Source: Deltaproteobacteria bacterium (lineage in GTDB: Bacteria; Desulfobacterota; Desulfobaccia; Desulfobaccales; 0-14-0-80-60-11). From it: a DNA stretch of 64,000 nucleotides. Positions 7,826 to 16,303 of the stretch are shown here, in pieces (the stretch's first letter is position 1; each line of letters opens with the position of its first letter). Position numbers and translations under genes: made by a program. Where the stretch lies: contig JASEFS010000012.1 of the NCBI GenBank assembly GCA_030018495.1, positions 32,420 through 96,419 of the forward strand, given 5' to 3'. Under the pieces are notes generated by a model. That model was not told the origin of the DNA. It saw nothing but the letters and a program-made list of their open reading frames with translations, and did not search any database.

Positions 7826-8554
7826 ATGAACCGGGGTGGGAAGACCGGAGATAATGGCATATTGATGGCTAAAATTCTACACAATGAGCCTGAAAAATCC
7901 TGCGACATTGTTTTGGCGGAGGACCATATCAGTGTGAGGGAAGGGATCAAGAGGATAATCGAGGAGGATTCGTCTTTACGGGTAATAGCGGAGGCTGGGG
8001 ATGGTTGGGAACTTATGGAGGTTTTTTATTTTTATCAACCCCATTTAGTCATCATGGATGTTACCATGCCCAACCTGTCGGGGATTGAGGCCACCAGGAG
8101 GATCAAGCAAAATTATCCGAAAACCAAGGTGCTGATCCTAACCCTGCATCAAGACAAAGATATTATGAAGTATGCGTTTAAAGCCGGTGCGGACGGCTAT
8201 CTGGTAAAAGAGGATGCCAAGGAAGAGCTCCTGCCGGCTATCCGCTCCGTCATGCACACGGGCCGTCCCTACATTTGTACCCGCATGATCGCCCATTTTG
8301 GGGAGTATTATCTCAGGAATCTTAATAGAGGCCTGCTGAAGCCAAAGGTTCCGCCGCCGGCAGAGCTGACCGCTCGGGAATTTGAGATCCTGAAACTCAT
8401 TGCTGAAGGCAAATCAAGCAAAGAGATCGGGTACTTATTATGCCTGAGCTCCCGCACCATCCATCATCACCGGTCAAATATCAGGCGAAAACTGAACCTC
8501 CACAAAAATTCCGATCTCATCAAATACGCCTTACAAAGAGGGTTTGCCAAATAG
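7826..8554 (+). CDS. NarL/FixJ-type response regulator
   Basis: A 242-residue regulator with a receiver domain (E32-D33, phospho-acceptor D78 in LVIMDVTMPN, K in YLVKED) and a C-terminal LuxR-type HTH containing LTAREFEILKLIAEGKSSKE. It is very similar to the regulator at 1-583, including the shared string LIAEGKSSKEI, so the two probably arose by duplication. The first 25 residues before the receiver are unusual. An internal ATG at 7865 would shorten the protein by 13 residues, and neither start has a strong ribosome site. No kinase is adjacent; the kinase at 565-1722 could serve all three receivers. It sits directly upstream of the polysaccharide operon and is a plausible regulator of it. 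Confidence 0.92.
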   Translation: MNRGGKTGDNGILMAKILHNEPEKSCDIVLAEDHISVREGIKRIIEEDSSLRVIAEAGDGWELMEVFYFYQPHLVIMDVTMPNLSGIEATRRIKQNYPKTKVLILTLHQDKDIMKYAFKAGADGYLVKEDAKEELLPAIRSVMHTGRPYICTRMIAHFGEYYLRNLNRGLLKPKVPPPAELTAREFEILKLIAEGKSSKEIGYLLCLSSRTIHHHRSNIRRKLNLHKNSDLIKYALQRGFAK

Positions 8555-8752
8555 GCATCCCCGGGCGGTCCGCGACCAAACCAATCTAGGCACTTTCCTC
8601 TATTTTTCCCATGAGTTGATTCCTCCATTCCGAGTTAGTAACAATGCTCTTTTGATAAAGACATATAATAGACAATTATCTTCACCAAAAAGGGTATTTC
8701 GATTCATTGAAGTTAGCATTATTTAGCAATATTCTACTATCGAAAGTACGTG

Positions 8753-8786
8753 GTTACACAAATGTAACAAAAGTTGCAAATGTAAC
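8753..8786. promoter_or_regulatory. Tandem GTTACA/TGTAAC palindromes
   Basis: GTTACA-CAAA-TGTAAC (8753-8768), four A residues, then GTTGCA-AA-TGTAAC (8773-8786) form two adjacent inverted repeats just 15 nt before the start codon of the antiterminator gene. They could be a DNA operator pair or, in the transcript, two small hairpins immediately before the ops-like element. Confidence 0.5.
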
Positions 8787-8792
8787 CAAGGG

Positions 8793-8804
8793 GGCGGTAG
8801 CATG
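8793..8804 (+). promoter_or_regulatory. ops-like element (RfaH/NusG-paralogue recruitment site)
   Basis: The sequence GGCGGTAGCATG, preceded by GGG, matches the enterobacterial ops core GGCGGTAGCGTG at 11 of 12 positions and fits the looser consensus GGCGGTAGNNT. In Enterobacteriaceae ops lies in the leader of RfaH-controlled surface-polysaccharide operons, where the paused polymerase recruits RfaH. Here it lies at the very head of a polysaccharide operon whose first gene is an RfaH-like protein, and its last three bases are that gene's ATG. The context makes coincidence unlikely; function is inferred. Confidence 0.65.
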
Positions 8805-9314
8805 CCATCAGACAGGGCAGCGTGGTACGTGATCCATACTTGCGGGAAACATGAAACCAAAGTGGAAATGAATCTACAAAAAAAGGGATTGGAAATTTTT
8901 TTACCTCGCATGGCGGTTTTCAGCCGCCGGCGTGATCGGAAGCGTCTTTTACAGGTTCCTTTATTCCCGGGTTATGTTTTTGCGCATGTGCACATGTCTT
9001 ATGAGACTTATTCTCATATTATTAAGTCCCCGGGAGTTGTGCGGCTCTTGGGTTTGAACGGTGAATTTTACCCGGTTTCGCAAGACACGATCGAATCCAT
9101 CCGCATCATGCTGGCGAGCCGGCGGTTCTGTTACCCTTGGGAAAATTTAAAGCAGGGACAATGTGTCCGCATCGTGGAAGGGCCCTTAGCAGGGGCGGTA
9201 GGAAGGATCGAGCGGATTAACGGCAAAAAACGCCGCCTGGTGGTGACAGTGGAATTGCTGTCAAGATCAGTGGCAGTCGATTTAGAAAATGAGGCGGTGG
9301 AGCGGTACTGCTAA
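8802..9314 (+). CDS. NusG-paralogue antiterminator (RfaH/LoaP/UpxY-like)
   Basis: A 170-residue specialised NusG paralogue that should bind RNA polymerase at the operon leader and suppress termination through the long polysaccharide operon. The NGN domain spans about residues 6-105 (AWYVIHTCGKHETKVE at the start; PLFPGYVFA, the hallmark of this family, at about 53-61). A KOW domain follows (about 115-165, GQCVRIVEGPLAGAVGRIE). The KOW part looks like a normal beta-barrel, unlike the fold-switching end of enteric RfaH. It is the first gene of the operon, as in LoaP and UpxY systems. The ATG is embedded in the ops-like element, with the G-run doubling as ribosome site. Confidence 0.9.
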   Translation: MPSDRAAWYVIHTCGKHETKVEMNLQKKGLEIFLPRMAVFSRRRDRKRLLQVPLFPGYVFAHVHMSYETYSHIIKSPGVVRLLGLNGEFYPVSQDTIESIRIMLASRRFCYPWENLKQGQCVRIVEGPLAGAVGRIERINGKKRRLVVTVELLSRSVAVDLENEAVERYC

Positions 9315-9353
9315 ATATTAACAAAAGAACATTAAATAAAAGGGGGGGATGTG

Positions 9354-10367
9354 ATGCTATTATTTTCAACTTTTCTTTTGGCAATCTGCTTGCTTTTCGG
9401 GTGCGCCGGCACACCCAAACAAAGCGACCTATCCTCCCAACCACACCCAAAGTCCTCCCATCCACAAAAACGGCTCCTGCAACAGGCCTTTTTAAACCAA
9501 GGGATGTCGTGCCCTACAGATCCGGGTAATTACAAGGTGGGGCCCGAGGATCTTTTGGAAGTGAACATTTATGGCCAAAAGGAATTGAATCGGGTGGTGC
9601 GGGTGGATCGGGACGGAAAGATAAAGCTGCCGCTGGTCGGAGAGGCCGACGTCCAAGGCCTGAGCACTATGGAAGTAGAGAGGAAGTTGGAGAGCCTTTA
9701 CGGACAAAACTACTTGCATAGTCCCCAGGTCACCGTGTTCGTCAAAGAATACCGCCACCAAAGGGTCTCGGTGGTGGGGGCGGTCAATAAACCCGGCATT
9801 TTCCCCATGATCGGGCCGCGGACCATTTTCGAGATGCTGTCTGAGGCCGGCGGTCTGAATGAAGACGCCGGTGATGTGGTACATGTCATCAGGAAAAGCG
9901 GCGGAGGTTTCAAGGGTGGCCAAGCTGCCGGTTCTCCTCAAACTCTGGTCATCAACATGCGCAGTGCACTGAACCAAAGCCCGGCCGAATTATGCAGCCT
10001 GTCCGTCCAGGATGGCGACGTAATCAACGTGCCTTACGCCGGGTTCGCTTACGTCACCGGAGAAGTGCAAAAGCCGGGGAAAGTTGCGGTAAAGCAGGGC
10101 CTTACAGTCTCTCAAGCCGTAGCTGTGGCCGGTGCCTTTACTCCTGTCGCCTCAAAGCAAATTCAAGTCTTGCGATTCGATGAGCAGGGTGAACGCCAGA
10201 TTATTCCTGTTGATTGGGGCACCGTGTCGCAAGGCAAGGGAAACGACCTCCTCCTGAAAGAAGATGACGTCGTGGTGGTGCCTTCGAGTACCGGGAAGAA
10301 AGTTTGGCAGGGAATCAGCAATATATTCCGTGGCGCATTTTCCGTCGGATATATGGCGGCCCCTTAA
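9354..10367 (+). CDS. wza: Wza-type polysaccharide export lipoprotein
   Basis: This outer-membrane export channel component has 337 residues. A lipoprotein signal ends in the lipobox LLFGC near residue 17. A Poly_export domain (about 55-135, starting near YKVGPEDLLEVNIYGQ) precedes two SLBB domains (VSVVGAVNKPGIF and YVTGEVQKPGKV). The tail VWQGISNIFRGAF may form the amphipathic membrane-spanning helix of the octameric channel. ATG 9354 is preceded at good spacing by a run of G residues; a GTG lies one codon earlier. It is followed 13 nt later by the Wzc gene, its expected partner across the periplasm. Confidence 0.92.
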   Translation: MLLFSTFLLAICLLFGCAGTPKQSDLSSQPHPKSSHPQKRLLQQAFLNQGMSCPTDPGNYKVGPEDLLEVNIYGQKELNRVVRVDRDGKIKLPLVGEADVQGLSTMEVERKLESLYGQNYLHSPQVTVFVKEYRHQRVSVVGAVNKPGIFPMIGPRTIFEMLSEAGGLNEDAGDVVHVIRKSGGGFKGGQAAGSPQTLVINMRSALNQSPAELCSLSVQDGDVINVPYAGFAYVTGEVQKPGKVAVKQGLTVSQAVAVAGAFTPVASKQIQVLRFDEQGERQIIPVDWGTVSQGKGNDLLLKEDDVVVVPSSTGKKVWQGISNIFRGAFSVGYMAAP

Positions 10368-10380
10368 AGGAGAACTCGTG

Positions 10381-12657
10381 ATGTCGGAAAAAATGGATTG
10401 CCCTTTTGCCCTCACTCATGCTCAGGGATCCGGCTTGCCCTATCAAGGGCCGATGCTGTATCACCCCTTCTTTCACGACGCCAAGCAAGCCAGAAGGTTT
10501 AATTTCTGGAAATATTACGAGGTGCTCAAAAGGCGGAAACGCTGGATCTTGGGATTTATCCTAATCGTAGTGCCGCTTTGGACCCTGGTGACTTTTTTAA
10601 GAACCCCCATTTTCAGGGCCACTACCATGGTCCAGATTACCAGTGATAACCCGGCCAGTATCGTGACCTCTAAGGAAAACCCGAGTCCTCCGATCAACCG
10701 GGAAGAACGTCAAGAATTCGCCCAGACCCAATTCAAGATTTTGCAGAGTCGGTCTGTGGCGGAGCGGATCATTGAAAAGCTCAATTTAAAAAATCATCCG
10801 GAATTTCGAAAAGGACTCCGGGAAGGAATGGATGCCGATGCCTCCATGAAGCTCATGGTTGACCGGTTTCTGAAAAAGCTGGACGTCAGCCCGGAGAAGA
10901 ATTCATTTTTGGTGCGTGTCTCTTTTGAATCTGAAGATCCCATTCTGGCCCAAAATGTAACCAACGCCCTGGTTCAGGAATATACGCAATTCGGGATGGA
11001 GTCCCGTTCCCATGCCTTTGGTGCGGTCCAGAAATGGCTGGATTATCAATTGCAGGTTTTGCGGGCCAAGGTGGAGTCCTCGGAAAGACAGCTATATTCC
11101 TTCGCTGAAAAATCCAATGTAATAAACCCGGAAAATAAAGATAACGTGGTCCTGCAGAAATATACCGACCTGAGCAATCTGCTCACCAAAGCCGAATCGG
11201 AAAGGGTCGCCAAAGAATCTCAATATAAGCAGATCAAGGAAGGCGGCTTGGACTCCAGCATCATCCTGAACAATCCCCTTACCATGAAATTGCGGGAAGA
11301 GTTAGTCATTCAAGAGGCCAAAGTGGCCAGCCTTGGCAGGGTTTACAAGTCCGGACACCCTGAAATGCAAACTGAGCAGGCCAAAGCGGGGCAGTTGCGG
11401 GCCCGCTTGAATGCGGAAATCAAAAGGCTGGCCAGTTCCATAAAGGCAGATTACGAGTCGGCCAAGCGCACTGAGGAGATGCTGCAACAGAATCTCAACG
11501 AACAAAAGGAACGCGTGGCCAAACTGCAAAGACAGACAGTGGATTATAAGATACTCAAGCGCGACGTGGATGCCAATGATGCCCTGTATAAAGGCCTTTT
11601 GGCCCGCATGAAAGAGGCCAGCATCGCCAGCACGATGATCCCCACCAACGTTCAGGTCATTGATGAAGCTGAACGTCCTCTCACTCCGGTCCGGCCCAAC
11701 AAAGCCCTTAATCTGGTCTTTGCCTCGCTGTTGGGCATTTTTGGCGGCATCGGCTTGGCATTTCTGGTGGAGCGCCTGGATGACTCCATAAAAAGCGCCG
11801 AGGAGCTGGAAGAAATGAGCAAATTGCCGGTATTGAGCCTGGTGCCGGCCTTGGAGAGCTCTAATAATAACAATTTGCACTCGCTGCCGGAGCCGCAGAT
11901 TCCGAGCTTGAATTATCTGCAGAACTACGGCTCGGAAATGTCGGAGTCCATCAGGCAATTGAAGACCATCATCCTGCTTTCCGATTTGGAGAATCCTCCC
12001 AAGGTTCTGCTGATCACCAGCCCGAATCCCGGAGAGGGGAAGACCACGGTGGCCGTAAACTTGGCCTGCTCCTTGGCCGTGCAGGGACGTAAGGTTCTGC
12101 TGATTGACGCGGATCTGCGCCGGCCGCAATTGCATAAGGTCTTCCAAAAGCCGGTGTCCCCCGGATTGAGCGACTTCCTTCATGAAATTTGTTCCCCGAG
12201 CCAGATCATTCATGCCACCGAACTGCCTTCCCTTTTTGTTATTCCGGCCGGCCGGCGCTCCAGCGTCCCGGCTGAAATCATAGGGTCTCAGGATATGGCG
12301 ATATACATAAAGAAAATAGGCGAACACTTTGATCACGTCATTTTGGACTCCCCTCCCATTTTGGGATGCACCGAAGGTCTCATGCTGTCAGCCTCTGCCG
12401 ACGGGGTGATTTTGGTGGTGAGACATTTAAGCACTTCCGTTGAGGCTGGCCGCCTGGCTCAGCAATTTCTCCAAAAAGTCAAAGCTCCTCTAATCGGCTC
12501 AGTAATCAATTACGCGAATTATAAGGACTTTGGCTATCATTATTACTATAAGTATTACGGTGAAAAATTTTCCCACCATGGAGATAAACCTTTCCATCAT
12601 CCAAATAACGATGAAAAAGTTCACACTTATGAATGTAAAGATATAAGCGATAATTAA
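10381..12657 (+). CDS. wzc: Wzc-type chain-length regulator / tyrosine autokinase
   Basis: A 758-residue inner-membrane co-polymerase and BY-kinase controlling polysaccharide chain length and export through Wza. A first membrane helix lies near residues 55-75 and a Wzz domain follows. Long periplasmic coiled coils (about 230-430) lead to a second helix after the PxxP-like motif PLTPVRPNKALNL. The kinase carries a Walker A (NPGEGKTT, about 549-556), Walker A' (VLLIDADLRRP, about 571) and Walker B (VILDSPP, about 652). The C-terminus has a dense tyrosine cluster (YHYYYKYY), the usual autophosphorylation site. The open frame extends upstream to 10264, but AAAGGAG before 10378/10381 fixes the start. 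No separate phosphatase gene is seen in the operon. Confidence 0.93.
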   Translation: MSEKMDCPFALTHAQGSGLPYQGPMLYHPFFHDAKQARRFNFWKYYEVLKRRKRWILGFILIVVPLWTLVTFLRTPIFRATTMVQITSDNPASIVTSKENPSPPINREERQEFAQTQFKILQSRSVAERIIEKLNLKNHPEFRKGLREGMDADASMKLMVDRFLKKLDVSPEKNSFLVRVSFESEDPILAQNVTNALVQEYTQFGMESRSHAFGAVQKWLDYQLQVLRAKVESSERQLYSFAEKSNVINPENKDNVVLQKYTDLSNLLTKAESERVAKESQYKQIKEGGLDSSIILNNPLTMKLREELVIQEAKVASLGRVYKSGHPEMQTEQAKAGQLRARLNAEIKRLASSIKADYESAKRTEEMLQQNLNEQKERVAKLQRQTVDYKILKRDVDANDALYKGLLARMKEASIASTMIPTNVQVIDEAERPLTPVRPNKALNLVFASLLGIFGGIGLAFLVERLDDSIKSAEELEEMSKLPVLSLVPALESSNNNNLHSLPEPQIPSLNYLQNYGSEMSESIRQLKTIILLSDLENPPKVLLITSPNPGEGKTTVAVNLACSLAVQGRKVLLIDADLRRPQLHKVFQKPVSPGLSDFLHEICSPSQIIHATELPSLFVIPAGRRSSVPAEIIGSQDMAIYIKKIGEHFDHVILDSPPILGCTEGLMLSASADGVILVVRHLSTSVEAGRLAQQFLQKVKAPLIGSVINYANYKDFGYHYYYKYYGEKFSHHGDKPFHHPNNDEKVHTYECKDISDN

Positions 12658-12677
12658 ATTTCTGTGGAAGAGTGACT

Positions 12678-14060
12678 ATGGCAACAAGACTTTTTGACAT
12701 TGCTTTTTCCCTTATAGGGCTGGTCTTTCTGTTGCTGATGTATCCTATTGTGGCTTTATTGATCAAATTGGACTCGCGCGGTCCGGTATTTTTCAAATGT
12801 GCGCGGGTAGGGAAAGACGGCAAAATTTTTCATATGTATAAATTCCGCACCATGTATGAGAGCGATGTTAAAGGGCAGTCGGTCAGCCCCCAGGGAGATC
12901 CCCGGGTGACGCGGATAGGAAGGATACTGAGACGTCTTAAACTTAATGAGTTCCCTCAATTTTTAAACATCTTGCGGGGGGAGATGACCCTGGTGGGGCC
13001 CCGCCCTGAAGCTCCTGATCTGGCTGCGGACTATCCCCTTGAAGCCCGCCGGATCTTCACGATCAAGCCGGGATTGGTCGGCCCGAATCAAATTTTGGGA
13101 AGAAACGAAGAGGAGTTCTATCCGCGTGGCGTGGACCCCAAAGAATATTATTTGACCGAAATCCTGCCGGGCAAAATCCCGTTGGATCTGCAATACATCG
13201 ATGAGAAGTCCTTCTTAACCGACCTGAAATATCTTTTCCTCGGCATCTGGGTGACTGTTACCGGCATGGTGCGCCTGCAGCATCTGTGGGCCAACAAGCA
13301 GCGAATTCTTCTGCTGGCGGCGGATAGCGCCTTCTGCCTGATATCCTTTATGCTGGCGTACTTCATCCGTTATGAAACATTAACCCCGGCTTTCATCACT
13401 CAGGCGCATCTCCAAATTCTGCCCTTTACCGCCTTGACTCACATTTCCTTTTTGTTTCTTTTAGGCTGTTACAGCGGTGTTTTAAATTATTTCGGCATAA
13501 ACGATATTAAAATTATTTTTAAAGCTCTTGTTTTAGGGACTTTAACGTTGTTGCTTATATCGCTTAATTTTAAATTTAATAAGATGAGCGGGAGCAGCAT
13601 ATTTATAATCAACTTTTTATTTCTCTCTGTATTTCTCGTGGGCTATCGCATTTTTATAGCAACATTGGGCCATATTTTAAGAAAGAATAACGGCCAGGAA
13701 CTGAAGCGGGCCTTAATAATCGGGGCAGGAGAAGAGGGGCTTCTTTGCCTCCATTATTTGCAAAAAAATCAGGAAATCAATTATCAAATTATGGGCTTCA
13801 TCGATGAAGATCCCCTACTGCAATATAAAAAAATTAACGGTATCAAAGTAATAGGCGGTTTGGCTGATCTGGAAATCGTGCTGCCGCTTTACAAAATCGA
13901 TGAAGTATTTATCGCCGACTCAATTAAGCAGCCTGAAGAGGGCATAAAAGTACAAAAAGTTTGTCGCAAACATTTTGTCGCGCTCACGAGCTTTGTTCCC
14001 AACATGGTGGTCACACCCCCGATCGTTTACCCTCAAAAACCGGCACCCTCCATTTATTGA
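12678..14060 (+). CDS. Phosphoglycosyltransferase fused to a WbaP-like membrane/CoA_binding_3 region, reversed order
   Basis: A 460-residue protein expected to transfer the first sugar-1-phosphate to undecaprenyl phosphate. The N-terminal 200 residues form a monotopic phosphoglycosyltransferase: membrane helix (about 5-30), FHMYKFRTMY, and NEFPQFLNILRGEMTLVGPR. A four-helix membrane region follows (about 210-310), then a nucleotide-binding-like domain (LIIGAGEEG near 344). Known large enzymes (WbaP, WcaJ) have these modules in the opposite order. The catalytic Asp-Glu dyad position reads Asn90-Glu91. ATG 12678 follows GGAAG at good spacing; a GTG two codons upstream is less likely. It begins 20 nt after wzc. 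Confidence 0.85.
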   Translation: MATRLFDIAFSLIGLVFLLLMYPIVALLIKLDSRGPVFFKCARVGKDGKIFHMYKFRTMYESDVKGQSVSPQGDPRVTRIGRILRRLKLNEFPQFLNILRGEMTLVGPRPEAPDLAADYPLEARRIFTIKPGLVGPNQILGRNEEEFYPRGVDPKEYYLTEILPGKIPLDLQYIDEKSFLTDLKYLFLGIWVTVTGMVRLQHLWANKQRILLLAADSAFCLISFMLAYFIRYETLTPAFITQAHLQILPFTALTHISFLFLLGCYSGVLNYFGINDIKIIFKALVLGTLTLLLISLNFKFNKMSGSSIFIINFLFLSVFLVGYRIFIATLGHILRKNNGQELKRALIIGAGEEGLLCLHYLQKNQEINYQIMGFIDEDPLLQYKKINGIKVIGGLADLEIVLPLYKIDEVFIADSIKQPEEGIKVQKVCRKHFVALTSFVPNMVVTPPIVYPQKPAPSIY

Positions 14061-14095
14061 TCCGAGAAAGACGGGGCAAACCAAGGAGGCTCATA

Positions 14096-14830
14096 ATGCG
14101 AGTTATTATTTTGGCAGGGGGAAAAGGCGTTCGGTTGGCTCCTTTGACCGAGGTCATTCCCAAGCCTTTAGTCCCCATCGGCGGCATGCCGATCCTGGAA
14201 TTCATCTTGCGCCAGTTGGGCAATCAAGGATTTAACCAGATAACCCTGGCGGTGGGCTATCTGGCTGAGCTGATCAGGGCATATTTCGGCGACGGCTCGC
14301 GGTACGGCGTCAACATCACCTATTCCTATGAGTCCGAGCCGTTGGGTACGGCCGGGCCGCTGTCATTGGTGGAGGGGTTGGACGAGCCTTTCATCGTGAT
14401 GAACGCCGATGTCATGACCAATATTGATTATAACAAACTGCTGCAATTCCACCGCTCGCACGGCGGGGTGGCCACCATAAGCGCCCACGAGATAAAGGTT
14501 AAAATCGACCTGGGGGTGATAATCCGGGACGGCAACAGCCGTATCACCGACTATGTGGAAAAACCGACCACCGAGCACTTGGTCAGCATGGGCATCTATG
14601 TTTTTGAACCCCAAGTGCTTTGTTTCATCAAAAAGAGAAAATACCTGGATTTCCCCGACCTGATCAAAATCCTCCTGCAGCAGGGCTTGCCGGTTCACCA
14701 TTACCACTTCAAGGGTTTTTGGCTGGATATCGGACGCCACGAGGATTATGCCAAAGCCAATAGTGCTTTCAAAACCTTTTTGGAAGACTCCTGCCTGCTG
14801 ACAACCGCCCCGACGCAAGCAGCATCGTGA
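14096..14830 (+). CDS. Sugar-phosphate nucleotidyltransferase
   Basis: A 244-residue enzyme that makes an NDP-sugar donor from a sugar-1-phosphate. The N-terminal signature LAGGKGVRLAPLTEVIPKP matches the nucleotidyltransferase family (RfbA, HddC, ManC-like), and the metal-binding region reads VMNADVMTNID. It lacks the left-handed beta-helix tail of bifunctional forms. Sugar and base specificity cannot be read from the sequence; mannose, glucose and heptose are all possible. The open frame starts upstream at 13961, but AAGGAGG six bases before the ATG at 14096 decides the start. It begins 35 nt after the phosphoglycosyltransferase and is clearly in the operon. Confidence 0.87.
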   Translation: MRVIILAGGKGVRLAPLTEVIPKPLVPIGGMPILEFILRQLGNQGFNQITLAVGYLAELIRAYFGDGSRYGVNITYSYESEPLGTAGPLSLVEGLDEPFIVMNADVMTNIDYNKLLQFHRSHGGVATISAHEIKVKIDLGVIIRDGNSRITDYVEKPTTEHLVSMGIYVFEPQVLCFIKKRKYLDFPDLIKILLQQGLPVHHYHFKGFWLDIGRHEDYAKANSAFKTFLEDSCLLTTAPTQAAS

Positions 14831-14980
14831 AAGAACAGCCGACCCGGCGGTATCAGAATGGATTGGGTCGGTTGACGAAATGCTTTTCCCCGGCGATAAA
14901 GCCTTGCCCTCACCGAGGTTCACGCTGTGCCTGCAGTTTTTTCAAAAATTACAGATAATTAACCAGTTAAAAAGACGGGT

Positions 14981-16303
14981 ATGAGTGAAATCAAATTAAA
15001 AGGTGTCGGCCAAAATCTCTTATCAAATCTTACTATTAGTTTTTTTAATATGTTTACAGGTATTGTAACAGCCCGTCTTTTGGGGGCTACAGGCAAAGGT
15101 GAGCTGACGACGGTCATGCTGTGGCCTCTCATTTTTGAAACATTAGGATTATTTGGAACCAATTGGTCGATTGCCAGGTGTGTTGCTGAAAATAAAAAAA
15201 AGATTAATGACCTGGCCCGCTCTTCTTTGACTACATGTTTCATGCTGGCTGTATTAACTGTAGTTTTTGGTTATATAACGATACCAAAACTCATCCCTGC
15301 CGATAAACAGCATCTTGTAACTCTCTCGCGGTGTTTTCTTATATATATCCCAATAATGTTTATCATCAGGTGTTTCTTGGCGATAAATCAAGGTAGTATG
15401 TTATGGAAACGTTTTAACATATTGCGATTGTCTTTTTATTTCCCGTATCTTCTAATTCTTTCTTTATTGTGGTTGAAGAAAGTAAATCAAGTAGAATGGT
15501 TTTTGTCAGCATTAATAATAGCATATTTTGTACAGGCTCTTTTGTCGATATCATTTCACCTAAGGGAAATAGCCAAAGGCAGCAGCGGCATGAGCAATAT
15601 TAAAAGTATTTTGCGCCGGGGATTCCCCTTTTCTATTTATAACGTCGGCATGGTGATAGCACAGGAAATAGATAAAGCTTTATTGGTGTTGTTGTTGAGC
15701 TCCACGGAGGTGGGATTGTATGCGGTGGCCTTCTCCTTCGGTTCCACCCATGGAGCGCTGGGGTCGGCATTCGGCATCACCTCCTTTGCTGTTTTGGCTT
15801 CTGAAAGTGACCCTGGCCGGCGAGGCCAGTTCATCGCCAAGGCTTTTCGCCAGGCAACCCTGCTTTATGTGGGAGTAGGAATTGCGGTAGCCTTTTTGGC
15901 CCCTTACATGATTGTCATATTATTCGGCCCCCAATTTGCCCCGGCGAGGCAACCGGCCATTATTCTGGCATTGGCCAATTCTCTTATATATTTGGGGTCC
16001 ATCCTGGATGAGGGTTTTCGAGGCACAGGGAATACCGTGCCCGGGATATTGGCCAAATTTATCGGAGGGGGCATTGTGGCGATTTTTGCCCTCCTTTTGG
16101 CCCCGAAAATCGGCATCATGGGGATGGCCTGGGCTTTCTTTTTGGGCAGCCTGGGTCAGCTAATTTTTATGACGTGCTTTGTCAAGTATTACTTTAATTT
16201 AAAGCTGTCTCATTTATGGGGGATCAGATTCAGTGAAGCAAACGATTTAATCGGCAGCTTCCTGGCTCATTTCCCTAAACTGAGCTCCATAAAATTACCA
16301 TGA
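14981..16303 (+). CDS. wzx: Wzx-type polysaccharide flippase
   Basis: A 440-residue polytopic membrane protein of the MOP/PST superfamily, with about twelve hydrophobic helices, that would flip lipid-linked repeat units to the periplasmic face. The first helix contains NMFTGIVTARLLGATGKGE, the typical family start (ARLLG-x-x-G-x-G). It lies between the priming enzyme and the polymerase and overlaps the next gene by four bases (ATGA). The N-terminal half is more AT-rich than the neighbouring genes, as is common in polysaccharide loci. The assignment rests on topology, motif and context. Confidence 0.85.
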   Translation: MSEIKLKGVGQNLLSNLTISFFNMFTGIVTARLLGATGKGELTTVMLWPLIFETLGLFGTNWSIARCVAENKKKINDLARSSLTTCFMLAVLTVVFGYITIPKLIPADKQHLVTLSRCFLIYIPIMFIIRCFLAINQGSMLWKRFNILRLSFYFPYLLILSLLWLKKVNQVEWFLSALIIAYFVQALLSISFHLREIAKGSSGMSNIKSILRRGFPFSIYNVGMVIAQEIDKALLVLLLSSTEVGLYAVAFSFGSTHGALGSAFGITSFAVLASESDPGRRGQFIAKAFRQATLLYVGVGIAVAFLAPYMIVILFGPQFAPARQPAIILALANSLIYLGSILDEGFRGTGNTVPGILAKFIGGGIVAIFALLLAPKIGIMGMAWAFFLGSLGQLIFMTCFVKYYFNLKLSHLWGIRFSEANDLIGSFLAHFPKLSSIKLP

